The position numbers were made by a program, and so were the translations under genes. Under the pieces are notes generated by a model. The model searched no databases. It was given only the letters and a program-made list of their open reading frames with translations, and was not told the DNA's origin. Shown one piece after another: positions 1 through 11,575 of a DNA stretch of 64,000 nucleotides (position 1 is the stretch's first letter; each line of letters starts with the position of its first letter). Source of the DNA: Sphagnum magellanicum (taxonomy: Eukaryota > Streptophyta > Sphagnopsida > Sphagnales > Sphagnaceae). The DNA lies in assembly GCA_021904315.1 (NCBI GenBank), contig CM038908.1, forward strand, positions 30,556,001 through 30,620,000, given 5' to 3'.

Positions 1-789
1 ACTAATATATAAAGTAATGGGTTTAATTTTGCAAGTACCTTAGTTCGGTCAGGCTAATTTTTCAAAACCTTTTTGCATGACCAATTACTATTATTTTGTT
101 GCATTGCAATGAGATATTTCTTTCCCTCTTTTGAAATCAAAAAGTTGTTGATTGTAGCAAATAAAATAGGTTGCAATTTTGCACTTGTTGTGATTGTTAT
201 TTTTTAAAACATGTCTTTATTTTTCAATTGGATTGGGATGGGTGCAAAAAATAGGGAAAGAAACATTTTGGAAAGGTTTGTGGAAATCATTCCACGTGGA
301 CTTGTTTGACACGAGTAGTGACTAGGTATTGGTTGGAGTAACTTTTTGAAACTTGATCATTAATGGTAAATAATAATGTGATACTTCTAACTACACGAGC
401 ACTTCCACCCACACCTTCTATTAGACTTGTAAATCACAAATGAGTTTAGGATTGAAACTATGTATGTTTATTACATAACTATGGAAATCTATGTTCTTAT
501 TTGCATAAATATTTTCTCACCTTTTTATTGTCTATGTATAATTAATATGTCACACCATTTTCCTACCACGGACTTCACACACATATAAACTATACCAAAA
601 CCTTTCAAAACAAAAATCTCAATTCCCTTCACAATTCTATTCCATGAGGCTTTTACATTCATACAACAACTTATTTCTATCAAATGAAGGTGTTTCCAAA
701 GGTCACAAACACCCATTAATATACTAACTAAAAGGAAATTAAACAACAAATTTCTTAAAGTTTACACACCACATGGCTCCCCATGGAAT
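1..789. other. AT-rich intergenic DNA, no gene seen
   Basis: I see no open frame with recognisable protein character on either strand. The sequence is simple AT-rich DNA with scattered A and T runs. Confidence 0.6.
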
Positions 790-1020
790 AATATGACAAA
801 GATTTTTCACATGAATTATCATGTGTGAATCAATGCACGTTAATGTGGCAAAGACTTTTCACATCACTTTTCACATGAATAATCATATGTGAATCAATGC
901 ACATTAATATGGCGAAAATTTTTCACATGATTTTTCACATGAATAATCATATATGAGTCGAAGCACATTAATATGGCAAAGATTTTTCATATGATTTTTC
1001 CATGTGTGGGTCAATGCATA
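790..1020. repeat. 64-bp tandem repeat, about 3.7 copies
   Basis: Units begin at 790, 842, 906 and 970 with AATATGRCRAARAYTTTTCA or a close variant; the last two spacings are exactly 64 bp and the first unit is about 12 bp short. Each unit also carries a CACATGAATAATCATATGTG-like partial palindrome and ends near TCAATGCACATT. No coding content. Probably a small local satellite expansion. Confidence 0.85.
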
Positions 1021-1140
1021 TAATTAAAACTATGACCAAACCATCATGAAATCCAACTATCAAGTAATTTACCAAACTTAATTGTTAAGTAATTAGATAA
1101 GTAATAGTTTAATTACAACAAGTTATAGAGTAATATTAAC

Positions 1141-3995
1141 CTTTATTAGATCTAACATGCACTAATAGTCAATTCCTCCATCCCCACTAATATAACCTTA
1201 GAATATTATATGGTATAATGTAAAAGAATATTAACAACTCCACCAATCATTATTGTTGGCCGATTGAAAAACAATAATTTTATTGTACACACCCAATTAG
1301 AAGGCACTATATTATGCCTACTTTTACAAGCATATTATAGTACAATTTATAAAAATAGGGTACTAGCCATTTTATTGTTGTGGGTGAAGATGTTTCAATG
1401 AACTGGAAGTTACAATGGAAGTAGGTAGGTTGTTTGTGATTGATTGCTAAAATAGTGGGGATAATCTGTAAAACAATCTAAACACAAAGTATTTTTCTTG
1501 ACATTAAAAAATCAATAAAACCTTTTACTTTATTATGGGACCCAAAAATTGTTCTTAAAGCCTTCGGACTAGGGTTTTACTAAAATAAGGGACCTATCAA
1601 GGGCGAATAATCAAATGTTAAATTGTCTTTTCTCATTTTGCTATTTTGCTGATTGGACATTTCCTATTTGCCAAGTTTCACCAATTATGATACCTACTCA
1701 TTTACGTAATGTACCTATCTACTTCCATGCTTGCCTACCCACCTACCTAAGTTATCAATATATTTACCCACCAAATCTATTTAACTATTTAGGTACCTAC
1801 CCACATACCTAGTGTACCTACCCAACATTTTAGGTAGTATTTGGTAACACTAGAAGAAAAATTATGGTTTGCAATTGAAAAATGTCATTTGCCATTAAAA
1901 AATATAATTATGTTTTTAGTATAAATAACATTTTTTAGTTACAAAATTGATTGCAAGCAACAATTTATTTTTTAATGTAACCAAAATAGGTGTGTGGGTA
2001 GATTAGGTAAGTAGGCACACTAAGTGTTGGCTAGGTAGGTTGGTAATTAAGGTAGAAAAACAAACAATTATGTAGGTATTTTAAGGAGGTAGGTATATTA
2101 AGTAGGTGGGTACATAAATTAGTAAGTTGGTAACCTAGATAAATAGGTAGGTAGCTTATGTAAATAACTAGTTAGGTCATTACACTAGGTAGGAAGGTAG
2201 GTCACTAATTCAAGCACCTTGCCATCATCCCACATCCCCACGCCAAAAAGAAAAAACATAAACAAAAGCATTTGGGCAACAAAGGAATAAAACTTTAAGC
2301 ATCAAGTAACCAACAAAACTTAATTTCGGGCAATTTTACGAATATTTGGGCAACTTGCAAATTGTAATTGATTTGGAAACTTACTAATATAACATTAATG
2401 ATGTGGAATTTAGCAATGTGGATTTGACATGTATTAATACTCATTATATAAAACATGCATTTAAAATTTTTCCCCCACCCCCATTAATAAACATTGAATG
2501 TGCACAATATAAAGTGAGAAAGTAATTAAATATCCATAAACTTGGCCAATTATTATTATCAACCAATCAAATTTGATCATTATTTTTACAAGATTTATTG
2601 GAAGGTGTTATTAAAACATCTCCACCATATTCTATAGAGGGCATCACAACGTGTCCAATTGTAAACTTCATCAAAAGCTTACCTCATCATCATCACTTTT
2701 TGATAAATAATGTAACCAACATCAATAGAAAACCTACATCATAGTGCATAATGCCAAGTTCAACATTTATACTATGGGCAAGGAATCATGTGTATAGGAA
2801 AATTCACCATCTTGCATGCCATCCTTGTTGTTCCCATTGTCCGTTGTAGCACCATGGCAATTTAAGATAAAAAAATGAAGAAGGGGAAAATTTGTTGTAG
2901 AAGAAGATAAACAATTTTACAAAAATGTGTTTCGCATTTCCCAAGATCCTATCTAAACTAGAAATGACCCAAAAAATCAAGCTTTTTAGGAGTGCATAAC
3001 TTTATATTACAACAACAATAGACTTACTAGTAGTGGCCACCATGGAGAATCTCAACTAAGAGTTTGAAGACAAAATGGGATTTGGCAAAACACAATGTTT
3101 CCAAGATTTGTGGTACTTATGGGGCTATTCTTGCATTGAATGAGTGTTGTTTGTAGTGAGAATGTTTGAAGAAAGCTTTAAAATTGTGCAAGTCCAAGCC
3201 CCAAAAATCAATTCTTCATGTTCATTTATTGTTGGTTGCTCCTCAAAGATATACCTTGATGGGTAGAAACAAAAGAAGAAAGTTAAAAAATTATGCCCAT
3301 GAGAAGGCCCAAACCTTTGCTTACAATAGATGTAAATAATTTGAATGAATTTATTTTAGAAAAATTAAAAGTAACTAAAGGTGTAGTTTTGGCTCCAGGT
3401 TTGAAGTGCCTTTAAGGTTGCTATGTAGCAAAAAAAGATTAGAGGCCCCACAAAAACAAAAAAAGGTGTAATTAGGTAGCAAACAAAAGCCTTTGTTGAC
3501 ATAACAATTATTACATTGAAGACCTACATTTTAGAAGAGCAAAGTACGCTAGCATTTTTTACAATTCATGATAATCAAATGTTAAATGTGGAAGTGTGTA
3601 AATACTTGTAGCTTCAATGCTAGGAACAAGTAGTAAAGTTGAAACATTGCCTTCAATTTCAAGCTTCCCCCCCCCCCCTCCTACGGCAATTGCATCTATA
3701 TGCATGTTGACCCCTTTTATCATCAATCCCCTTTACTCCTATGTTGACCCATTTTCCATCACCACAAGCTCCACCAAATTCATTGCCAAACATTCCCAAA
3801 AAATCATGGGCAACTTGGGATTTTTTCATGCGCTTGAATTATGTGCAATTTTTTTTTCTATAAATGCATTCAATTTTTTTAATAAAGGGATTGGCACAAT
3901 TTGCATAAATTTGAAATGGTTTTTGAATCTCTATTTGCAATGGATAGAATTTGGTGTACTTGAGATTTTTTATGCAAATGCATTTGTGTGATCTT
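1141..3995. repeat. Large duplicated segment, copy A (about 2.9 kb)
   Basis: This segment is colinear with 6457-9440. Matching landmarks include TTTGGGCAACTTGCAAATTG (about 2344 and 7864), the TCTCCAC...TATTCTATA...GGGCATCACAAC run (about 2617 and 8151) and the ACCT/AGGT blocks. The copies differ by many substitutions and small indels, so the duplication is old or both are members of a dispersed repeat. Stops break all frames. A sub-motif near 1158-1290 recurs in weaker form near 2452-2580, so the unit contains an older internal repeat. The open frames at 1615-1812 and 3617-3991 look like chance. Confidence 0.75.
1690..2215. repeat. Mirrored ACCT-rich and AGGT-rich blocks in copy A
   Basis: About 1690-1825 is dominated by CTACCTACC-type words on the plus strand, and about 1985-2215 by the complementary GGTAGGTAGG-type words, separated by an AT-rich spacer. 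A single strand could fold into a long imperfect hairpin. The same arrangement recurs in copy B. Confidence 0.7.
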
Positions 3996-4039
3996 TCGCA
4001 ATGGACAAATTTTGGGTTGTTTGAAAATTTTTAGGTGAG

Positions 4040-4540
4040 AATGATTTTTTTGAACTTTTATAATGGACAAAATCAAGGGTGCTTATGTTTTTCTTGGGAT
4101 TTGGCCATGGCTAGAATCAAAAGGTGGCTACAAGTTTTTTTATGGGATTTAACAATGATTAGAAGAAATGAAAAGGCTACAAGTTTTTTTCTTGGAATTT
4201 GGTGACGCCCAAAAGAAGAAATTTTTTTATAAAAAAATTTGTGAGATTTGATGACAACTAAACAAATAGAAGGAAAGGCTGCAAGTTTCTTTTCATGGGA
4301 TTCTACAATGGCCAAAAGAAGAAAATAAGAGGTTGGAATTTTTTTTCATGGGATTCAATAATGGCTAAAAAATGAAAAAAAAAGGTTGCAAGTTTTTTAT
4401 TCTTAGGATTTGGTGATGGCCAGAGGAAGAGAAGAAAAGGTTGCAAAAAACAAATTGTGGGATTCACCAATGGCCAAAAGAAAAGAAGAAGAGATTGCAA
4501 GTTTTCTTTCATGAACTTTGGCCATGGTAGATTTGGAGTG
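4040..4540. repeat. Degenerate tandem repeat, period about 60 bp, 8 or so units
   Basis: Repeated units carry a GGGATTYRRYAATGGCYARA core, followed by an A/G-rich stretch and GGYTGCAAGTTTTTTT. The repeat explains the minus-strand open frames at 4073-4315 and 4303-4593, whose translations are internally repetitive; I do not consider them genes. Confidence 0.75.
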
Positions 4541-4544
4541 TGCA

Positions 4545-6456
4545 AAAAAATTGTAATGATTTTGCTTAGTGCGACTAGAAGGCCAATTGTCACATGTCTA
4601 TTAGTGGTGGTTTTGTTTAAATGGCAAATTTCATGGCAAAGTTCAATAAAGGGTTCTAGATATTAACATTCTAATGTGTGTTTGCAAGGCAAATGATGAA
4701 GATGCCTTGTATGTTGGTCACAATTTCAAGCCCAATGTTTCTTTTGTGCATAATCTTCCTATGTCATAAAAATATAATGGACATGTCATTCTTTGTCTAA
4801 AGGTGGAAATGCTTCAATGATTATAAAATACAGAATGGTAGGTAGGTTGTTTGTGAACCTACTAAACATTTCAGTGTGGGTAAAGGTAAACAATTGTCAT
4901 TTACCCTATTACAAGGTAAGTGTATAAGCAAATATGTACGCTTTATTGAAAATTTACCATGTAGGTGTACAATGTCGTTGTATTCAGGTAATGGACAAAT
5001 TTTTTTCAATAGTTAACTTAATTTTATCACTAACATCACACATTTTCATTAAATGCAATATGAAAAGACTATTGGACCTTAAACCTTAAATTAAAAAAAA
5101 AACCAACCTGGCTATTCCTTCTTTTAATCATTTTTGCAACAAAAAAAAGTTTCAAGATTAAATTCGAAGTTCTTAGTTTCGTCAACACAAAGTTGAATGC
5201 ACAATCATTTACATGGGAAGTTATGCACAAATGCTTACAAGAGAAGAATGAAAACACTGAAATTATTTTTAAAATATGAAACTAAGTTAAATAACCATGG
5301 ATTACATTTCCTCTTCCTTGTCCTCTCATCATCATGACTGTCTTACTCTGGTTGTGGAGTTTAAGTGTCACCATCACACTATTGGGTGAAAATTTAAAGA
5401 TCCCTCTTACTAGTGGATGCATGATTTATAAAAAAAGGTACAATAAACAAGTGACAACTTCAAGAGAAAGGGAAGGAGGGGCAAGAAGGGTGCAATGAAG
5501 ATTTGAGACCAATAGCCATTACTATAATCATAGCACATCAAGAAAGTTAAGCGAGACCATCATGCCTTTTGATCCACCATTTTCAATTTTAAATGAAAGA
5601 AGATAAAGAGATGGTACACATGTTTGCATGTTCACAAGGAATCAAAAAACAAAAAGTTCGAGCCTACAAAATTCTAGCTCACTTTATTTTAATAGAATCC
5701 GTATATGAGTTCATCATTTACCCTACTTGAAAACACATGAGTAGGCCTTGGGTACAAGTAAATCTAATATATATATTAGTCGAATAGAATAAATAACAGG
5801 GTATTGAAATTTTATTTATTAGTTGGGTAGGGTAATAAGTCAAATACTTAAAAATATATGTATTTACCAAATGTATTTACCCATGGGTATATATGGACAA
5901 AATATTTACAAGTGTCCACCATTAATGTAAACTAATAAAAGGCTTGTTCAAAAATAGAAATGTGCACCAATATGATTTGAAGCTCCAATTTTTTTAAAAT
6001 AGGACTTGCACCAATATGGAGGTTTTGCAACATTTATTCCATTTACCTATTCTATTTCATTATTGGGCCGCTTAAATGTGATAATTCCTATACATTAAAA
6101 ACATATCCATTATTAGAATTTATCCAAGCCTTCAACAACTTGATGGTGTCAAATCAAGAAAATGTCATTAAGTTCCCCACCGTAACCCCAATATCACATA
6201 ATATTAACTAGTCCTATCATTTAGGCCTTTTATTTTGACAATGAGGTGATTTTTTCATTATCACCAATGACCCCACTATTTCATGTAAAAAACTGAGGAT
6301 GAATTCATTTTTGTTGAAAGAGATTTGATTGTTGTGTGCTTTTTGTTAGCTACAAACCAAATTGATGTCAAGTTGTTGCCAACAATCTAACAAAATTCTT
6401 AATTGTCCAGACACTATAAGCAATCTTTACCCACACCCCATATTGGATGTGTATCA
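4545..6456. other. AT-rich intergenic DNA with a third partial repeat end
   Basis: No gene seen. About 4798-4860 (GGTGGAAATGCTTCAATGA then TAGGTAGGTTGTTTGTG) matches the stretch near 1381-1440 of copy A, so a fragment of the same repeat lies here. The rest holds nothing I recognise. Confidence 0.5.
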
Positions 6457-9440
6457 ATCTTTTATGAGATCCCGCATGCACTGGTAGTCATTCCCCCGTC
6501 TGCAGTAAGAACCCTGGAATACTGGACCATATAAAGTGAAAGAATAACATCAGCTGGGCCAATCACTGTTGTGGACCAATTGAAAACCAGTGCTTATGTT
6601 GTGCACGCTTTCTTGGAAGCCACTATACTATGGTTACTTGTACAAGTGCAATGGCTCTCTCACAATTTTTGACCACTACAATTCATAAAAAGTATAGTGT
6701 ACCAACCATTTTATTGGTGTGGGTGGAAATACTTGAAGGAACTGCAAAGTATAGTTGAGGTAGCAAGGTAGACTATTTGTGAATGACCGGTAAGACGGTA
6801 GGCTACTCATGTTGTTTTGTGAATAATCGATAAAACAATCCAAACATAGATTACTTTTCTTCACATTAAAAAATCAATAAAGCCTTTTTACCATACTATG
6901 GAGCCCAAAAAATGTTAGTAAAGCCCTAGTATTGAAATAATGGACTCGCCTAGGGAGGATAGTCAAATGCTGAGTTGCTTTTCCCATTTTGCTATTTTGC
7001 AAATTAGGACACTTCCTGTTTGCCAAGTCTCACCGATTAAGCTACCTACTCACCTACCTAGTGTGTCTATCTACCTACATGGCTACCTACCTACCTACCT
7101 ACCTAAGTTATCAATCTACCTACCCACCTAAGCTGTTTGAGTATTTCAGTACCTACCCACATACTTAGTGTGCCTACCCAACACCTTAGGTAATAGGATG
7201 GTAGCAATGGAAGAAAAATTGTGATTTGTGATTAAAAAATGTCATTTGCAACTGAAAATTATAACTTTTTTTTAATTGCAAAAATTGATTGTAAATAATA
7301 CTTTTTTTTTAATGTAACCAAAATAGGTGGTTGGGTAGACTAGGTAGGTAGGTACACTAGGTATTGGGTAGGTAAGTTGGTAACTAGGTTAAGAAAATAA
7401 AAAAACATGTAAGTATCCCAAGTAGGTAGGTATATTAAATAGGTGAATAGGTACCTAAGTAGCCTTGGTGGGTGAGTAGGTTGGTAACTTCAATAGGTGG
7501 GTATGTAGGCATGTAGGTAGTTTAAATAACTTGGTAGCCTTGGTGGTAGGTATATTGGTAAATATGGTAGATGGGTAAGAAGCCTAGGTAAACATGTAAG
7601 CATCTAAATAAATAAATAAAATAAGTGGGTATGTATGTTAATAAGTTGGTAACCTAGATAAGTAAGTAGGTAGGTAGGCTATATATATAAGTAGATAGGT
7701 CATTACATTAGGTAAGAAGGTAGTCACTAATTGAAACCCTTTTCCCATCACACATCACCACCCCAAAAAGAAAAAAAAAAGAAAAACAATTGAGCAACCA
7801 AGGAATGAAACTTTAAGCATTGGGTAGCTAACAAAAACTTAGTTTTGAACAATTTTATGAATATTTGGGCAACTTGCAAATTGTAATAGATTTGGAAACT
7901 TTCCAATATAGATTAACGATGTGAAATTCAACAATTTGGCAATGTGGAATTTGACATGTATTGGTGTCCCTTCTATGGAAGATGCACTCTTAATGCTTCC
8001 CCCATCCCCATTAATAAACATGGAAATGTGGACAATGTAAAGTGCCAAACTAATTAACCATCAATAAACTTGGTTAATTGTTATTAATAATTAGTTAATA
8101 GAAAATGATCATTTCTTTTTACAAGATTTATTGGAGGGTGTTGTTACAACATCTCCACAGTATTCTATAAAGGGCATCACAACATGTCTTATTGCAAACT
8201 TCATCAAAAACTTACCTCACGATCATTATTTTTTGATAAATAATGTAATCAACATCAATAGAAAACCCACATCATAATGCACAATTCCAAGTTCAACATT
8301 TGTATTATGGGTAATCAATCATGTGCATAGGAAAATTTGCCATCTTACATGCCATCCTTGTTGTTCGCATTGTCCTTTGTAGCACCATGACAACTTATGC
8401 AAAAATTAAAAAAGTGGAGAAGCAGAAAAAATTGTTATAGAGGAAGAGAATCAATTTCATCTCTCTGAGGATCCTATTTAAATTAGAAATAACCAAAAAA
8501 GTCAAGCTTCCTAGGAACACATAACTTTACAATACAACAACAAACCTATTGATTATGGAGAATGCTCAACTAAGAGTTGAGAAACAAAATGGGATTTGAT
8601 AAAACACAATGGGATTTGATAAAACACAATGTTTCCAAAATTTATGGTAATTATGGGCTATTCTTGCATTGAATGAAAGTGGTGTTTGTAATGAAAATGT
8701 TTTTAAGAAAGCTTTAGAATTGTGCAAGTCCAAACACCCCAAAAAGAAATCCTTCATGTTCATTCATTGTTGGTTACTCCTCAAAGATATACTTAATGGG
8801 CAAAAACAAAAGAAGAGAGTTAAAAAATTATGCCCATGAAAATGCCCAAATTTTTGCCTACACTAGTTTTAATTAATGTTAATGAGTTTATTAGAAGAAT
8901 TAGAACTAATTAGTAGTGATGTAGTTATGGCTCCAAGTTTGAAGTGCTTTCAAGGTTGCTATGTAGCAAAAGAAGACTAGAGGCCCCAAAAAAATCAAAG
9001 AATGTGCAATTAAGTAGCAAACAAAATCCTTTGATGACATAATAACTACTACATTGAGGACATTGATTTTGGAGGAGCAAAGTGCACTAGCACTTTTTTA
9101 AATTTGTGACAATCAAATCCTGAATGTGTTAATGTGTAAATATTTGTAATTTCGATCTAGGGACAGCTAACAAGGCTGAAGCATTGCTTCCAACTTCAAG
9201 CTCTCCCTTCGCTCTTGCATCAATTGCACATATATATGTGTCAACCCCTTTCATAAACGCATCAATCCGCTTTATTTCTATGTTAGCCCATTTTGCATTT
9301 TGCAAGCTCTACCAAATTCATTGCCAAACATTTAAAAAAAGTCATGGGCAACTTGGGATTTTTTTGTGTGCTTGAACTATGTGCAATTTTTTCCTTCTAT
9401 AAAGGTATTTTAAAAAAAAATTATAAAGAAATTGGCACAA
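6457..9440. repeat. Large duplicated segment, copy B (about 3.0 kb)
   Basis: This is the second copy of the segment at 1141-3995, in the same orientation and order. It diverges from copy A after about 9440, where copy A continues into the 60-bp array at 4040. A 20-bp direct duplication (GGGATTTGATAAAACACAAT) occurs near 8590-8632. No intact reading frame. Confidence 0.75.
7035..7720. repeat. Mirrored ACCT-rich and AGGT-rich blocks in copy B
   Basis: About 7035-7190 is rich in CTACCTAC words, including an uninterrupted (CTAC)5 near 7084-7105, and about 7320-7720 is rich in GGTAGGTA words on the same strand. The second block is longer than in copy A, so the array length has changed since duplication. 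A short (AAAT)n run lies at about 7606-7622. Confidence 0.7.
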
Positions 9441-11139
9441 AGTATGTGCCCTAAAAACATCTCCAGCAATGTTCAATATGTGATCTTGCACAGTAAAAAT
9501 GGATGAAGAAAATCCAACATATGTTGGTTTCACTCAAGAAAATGGTTTTGGCTCGACATAATTATGCAAGTTGCTATGGCTGGTAAAAGGTTTAGCAATG
9601 TTGTGCACTTGGAAAAAAGAATGTAATAAATATGATCTCATGAAATCCTAAACATTATAATCATTTCCTTTATTTTGGTCCATGACTCCTATAGTTAAAT
9701 CCTTTATTTCCTTCTTGAAGTAATGACACATCGAAATGTCTACTCCATAAAAAAAATTTGAAGACCAAAAGTTGGGCATTCTTCCTTAACTGTCTATGCT
9801 AATTATACTCCACACACTTTCTAGAAATCACACATGCACATCAGAAGAAAACTTGGCTCCCATAATGTGCGTCCTTTCCATCCATGGGAAGCTCCATTTA
9901 TACAATATGCAAATCACCCTTCATAAAAAATGCAGAACTTTCCACCAACCATCACCATACAACATAATATGCATTTCCATCAACAAGCCATTACACAACT
10001 AGCAAGGAACCCACTCTATCACCAAACCCAAATTAGTAGCATCACTCCCATGAATAACAAACCATCAAGAGCATATAACCTGCAAGTAAACAAAAACAAC
10101 CAAATGCAAAAAAGAACAAAAGGATTTGGACTTTCGACGTTCACAACCCTTCATGGTGCCCAACCATCATGTAGTTTGTCATCTTCTGCCTTTCATCCAT
10201 AGCATTTTAGAGTTTTCACATTCCATCCATCCACAAAAAGTCACCTGACACTATTTCAACATTACAATGGAAGGTGTGTGTTGGATATTTTCAAGACTTG
10301 CATTCACATTGGAGGCAAATCGATTATCAAAATTTGATTCTCAATACAAATATTCTTTGTCTAAAGAGCTTCTTGCAAGAAGGAGCTTACAACCATAATG
10401 CCCTCAATGTGGAGCCTTGCCTTGGTTTTTTTTATTAATTTAAATTTTCATTTCAAACCCAAAGTGGCGATCTGACAAGAGGATCAGCTAAATTTGGCTT
10501 CAAGAAAAATAGAGGAGTAGAAAAATTAGGTATCCTGCTACATTTTGGTGACCTACTACGACCTACTATCTTAAGGTGATTTTCTTGGAAGAGACTTAGA
10601 AATCTGCTGAAAGGTGCCAATTTTTTGCAATTTCATAGCTTTCTTCATAGAAATGTGGGAAGTTTTGAATATTTTTCAAAAAATATAACTGACCATCTTA
10701 CTTGGCCCCCCTCGTTTTTTTGCAGAATGGTGAAAATTTGCCATAAATTGTTGAATCTAGAAACTTGTTGAAATTAGTTTAGAATAGGAAAATCTAGTTC
10801 ATAAATTGTTAAAACTAGAAACCTGTTGAAATTAGTTTACAATAGGAAAATCCAGTTGTCAAGGGGTCTTAAAGGTGTAATACCTTCACCTGGCGTAGGA
10901 GGTTCAGCAGTGGAATGCCCCCCCACCAAATGTAGAACATGAATTTCTCCTCTATGATGACATCTAATGATTTCTTTTACTCCTCTTCTCTTGTGTCATT
11001 GGCTAGTGTCCCAAGAGGGATTTGACATTCAATTGTAACATGTTTTTGGAACCAGTCTACATATTGTAAAATTTAATTAAGAAAATGATACCGAACTAAA
11101 ATGAGAGTCCAAATGTGGCAAAAAAAAATTTTAATTTCT
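9441..11139. other. Intergenic DNA, no gene seen
   Basis: Two features stand out. About 9449-9500 (ACATCTCCAGCAATGTTCAA) resembles the 5' end of the Tourist-type MITE at 40735 and may be a MITE fragment. 10742-10858 is a 58-bp unit in tandem (TAAATTGTTRAAWCTAGAAA, then TTGAAATTAGTTTASAATAG). The open frames at 9796-10202 show no family resemblance. Confidence 0.5.
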
Positions 11140-11295
11140 TCAGAAAAAGAAATCTTGTGAATTTTTTTTTCCTTCTTTTTCACTTTGAATAAATTTTGCA
11201 AAAGAAAAAAATTGGTGATAACATCTATTTATTAATGAAGGTAGTTTGTTTGTTTTGTTTGTCACATTTAACATCCTCCAAACCATATTGCCCCC

Positions 11296-11575
11296 ACTGT
11301 GCTCTTGGTATTGTTGGAAAGCTCTCAATGAGTATGGGTGCATTGAGGTGGTTTGGTAATGTTTAGACTTTAGACCTACAACCCAAGAGTTATTGACTAT
11401 TGAACAATTTTGTCCAAGAAATTTCACAAAATAAAAAATAAATTAAATTAAATTGGTCAAGGTATTTTTGGAAAGCTCATGACTAGCAGGATTCATGGAG
11501 GTGGTTTGGTACTTTTTAGACCTAAGGTGGGGTGCATATTGAATTCTGAATAATTTGCACCACAAGAAATTAATT
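11296..11575. repeat. Imperfect tandem duplication, about 155 bp units
   Basis: TTGGAAAGCTC, then GAGGTGGTTTGGTA, TTTAGACCTA and CAAGAAATT occur in the same order twice, near 11315-11428 and 11468-11570. No coding potential. Confidence 0.6.

Noticed and set aside
790..1020. Regular direct repeats suggesting a CRISPR array
   Set aside because: The units are contiguous with no unique spacers, and the DNA is plant nuclear. It is an ordinary tandem repeat.
4303..4593. 96-codon minus-strand frame rich in Phe, Leu and Trp-Pro
   Set aside because: It is a translation of the degenerate 60-bp tandem array; the repeats explain its apparent periodicity.
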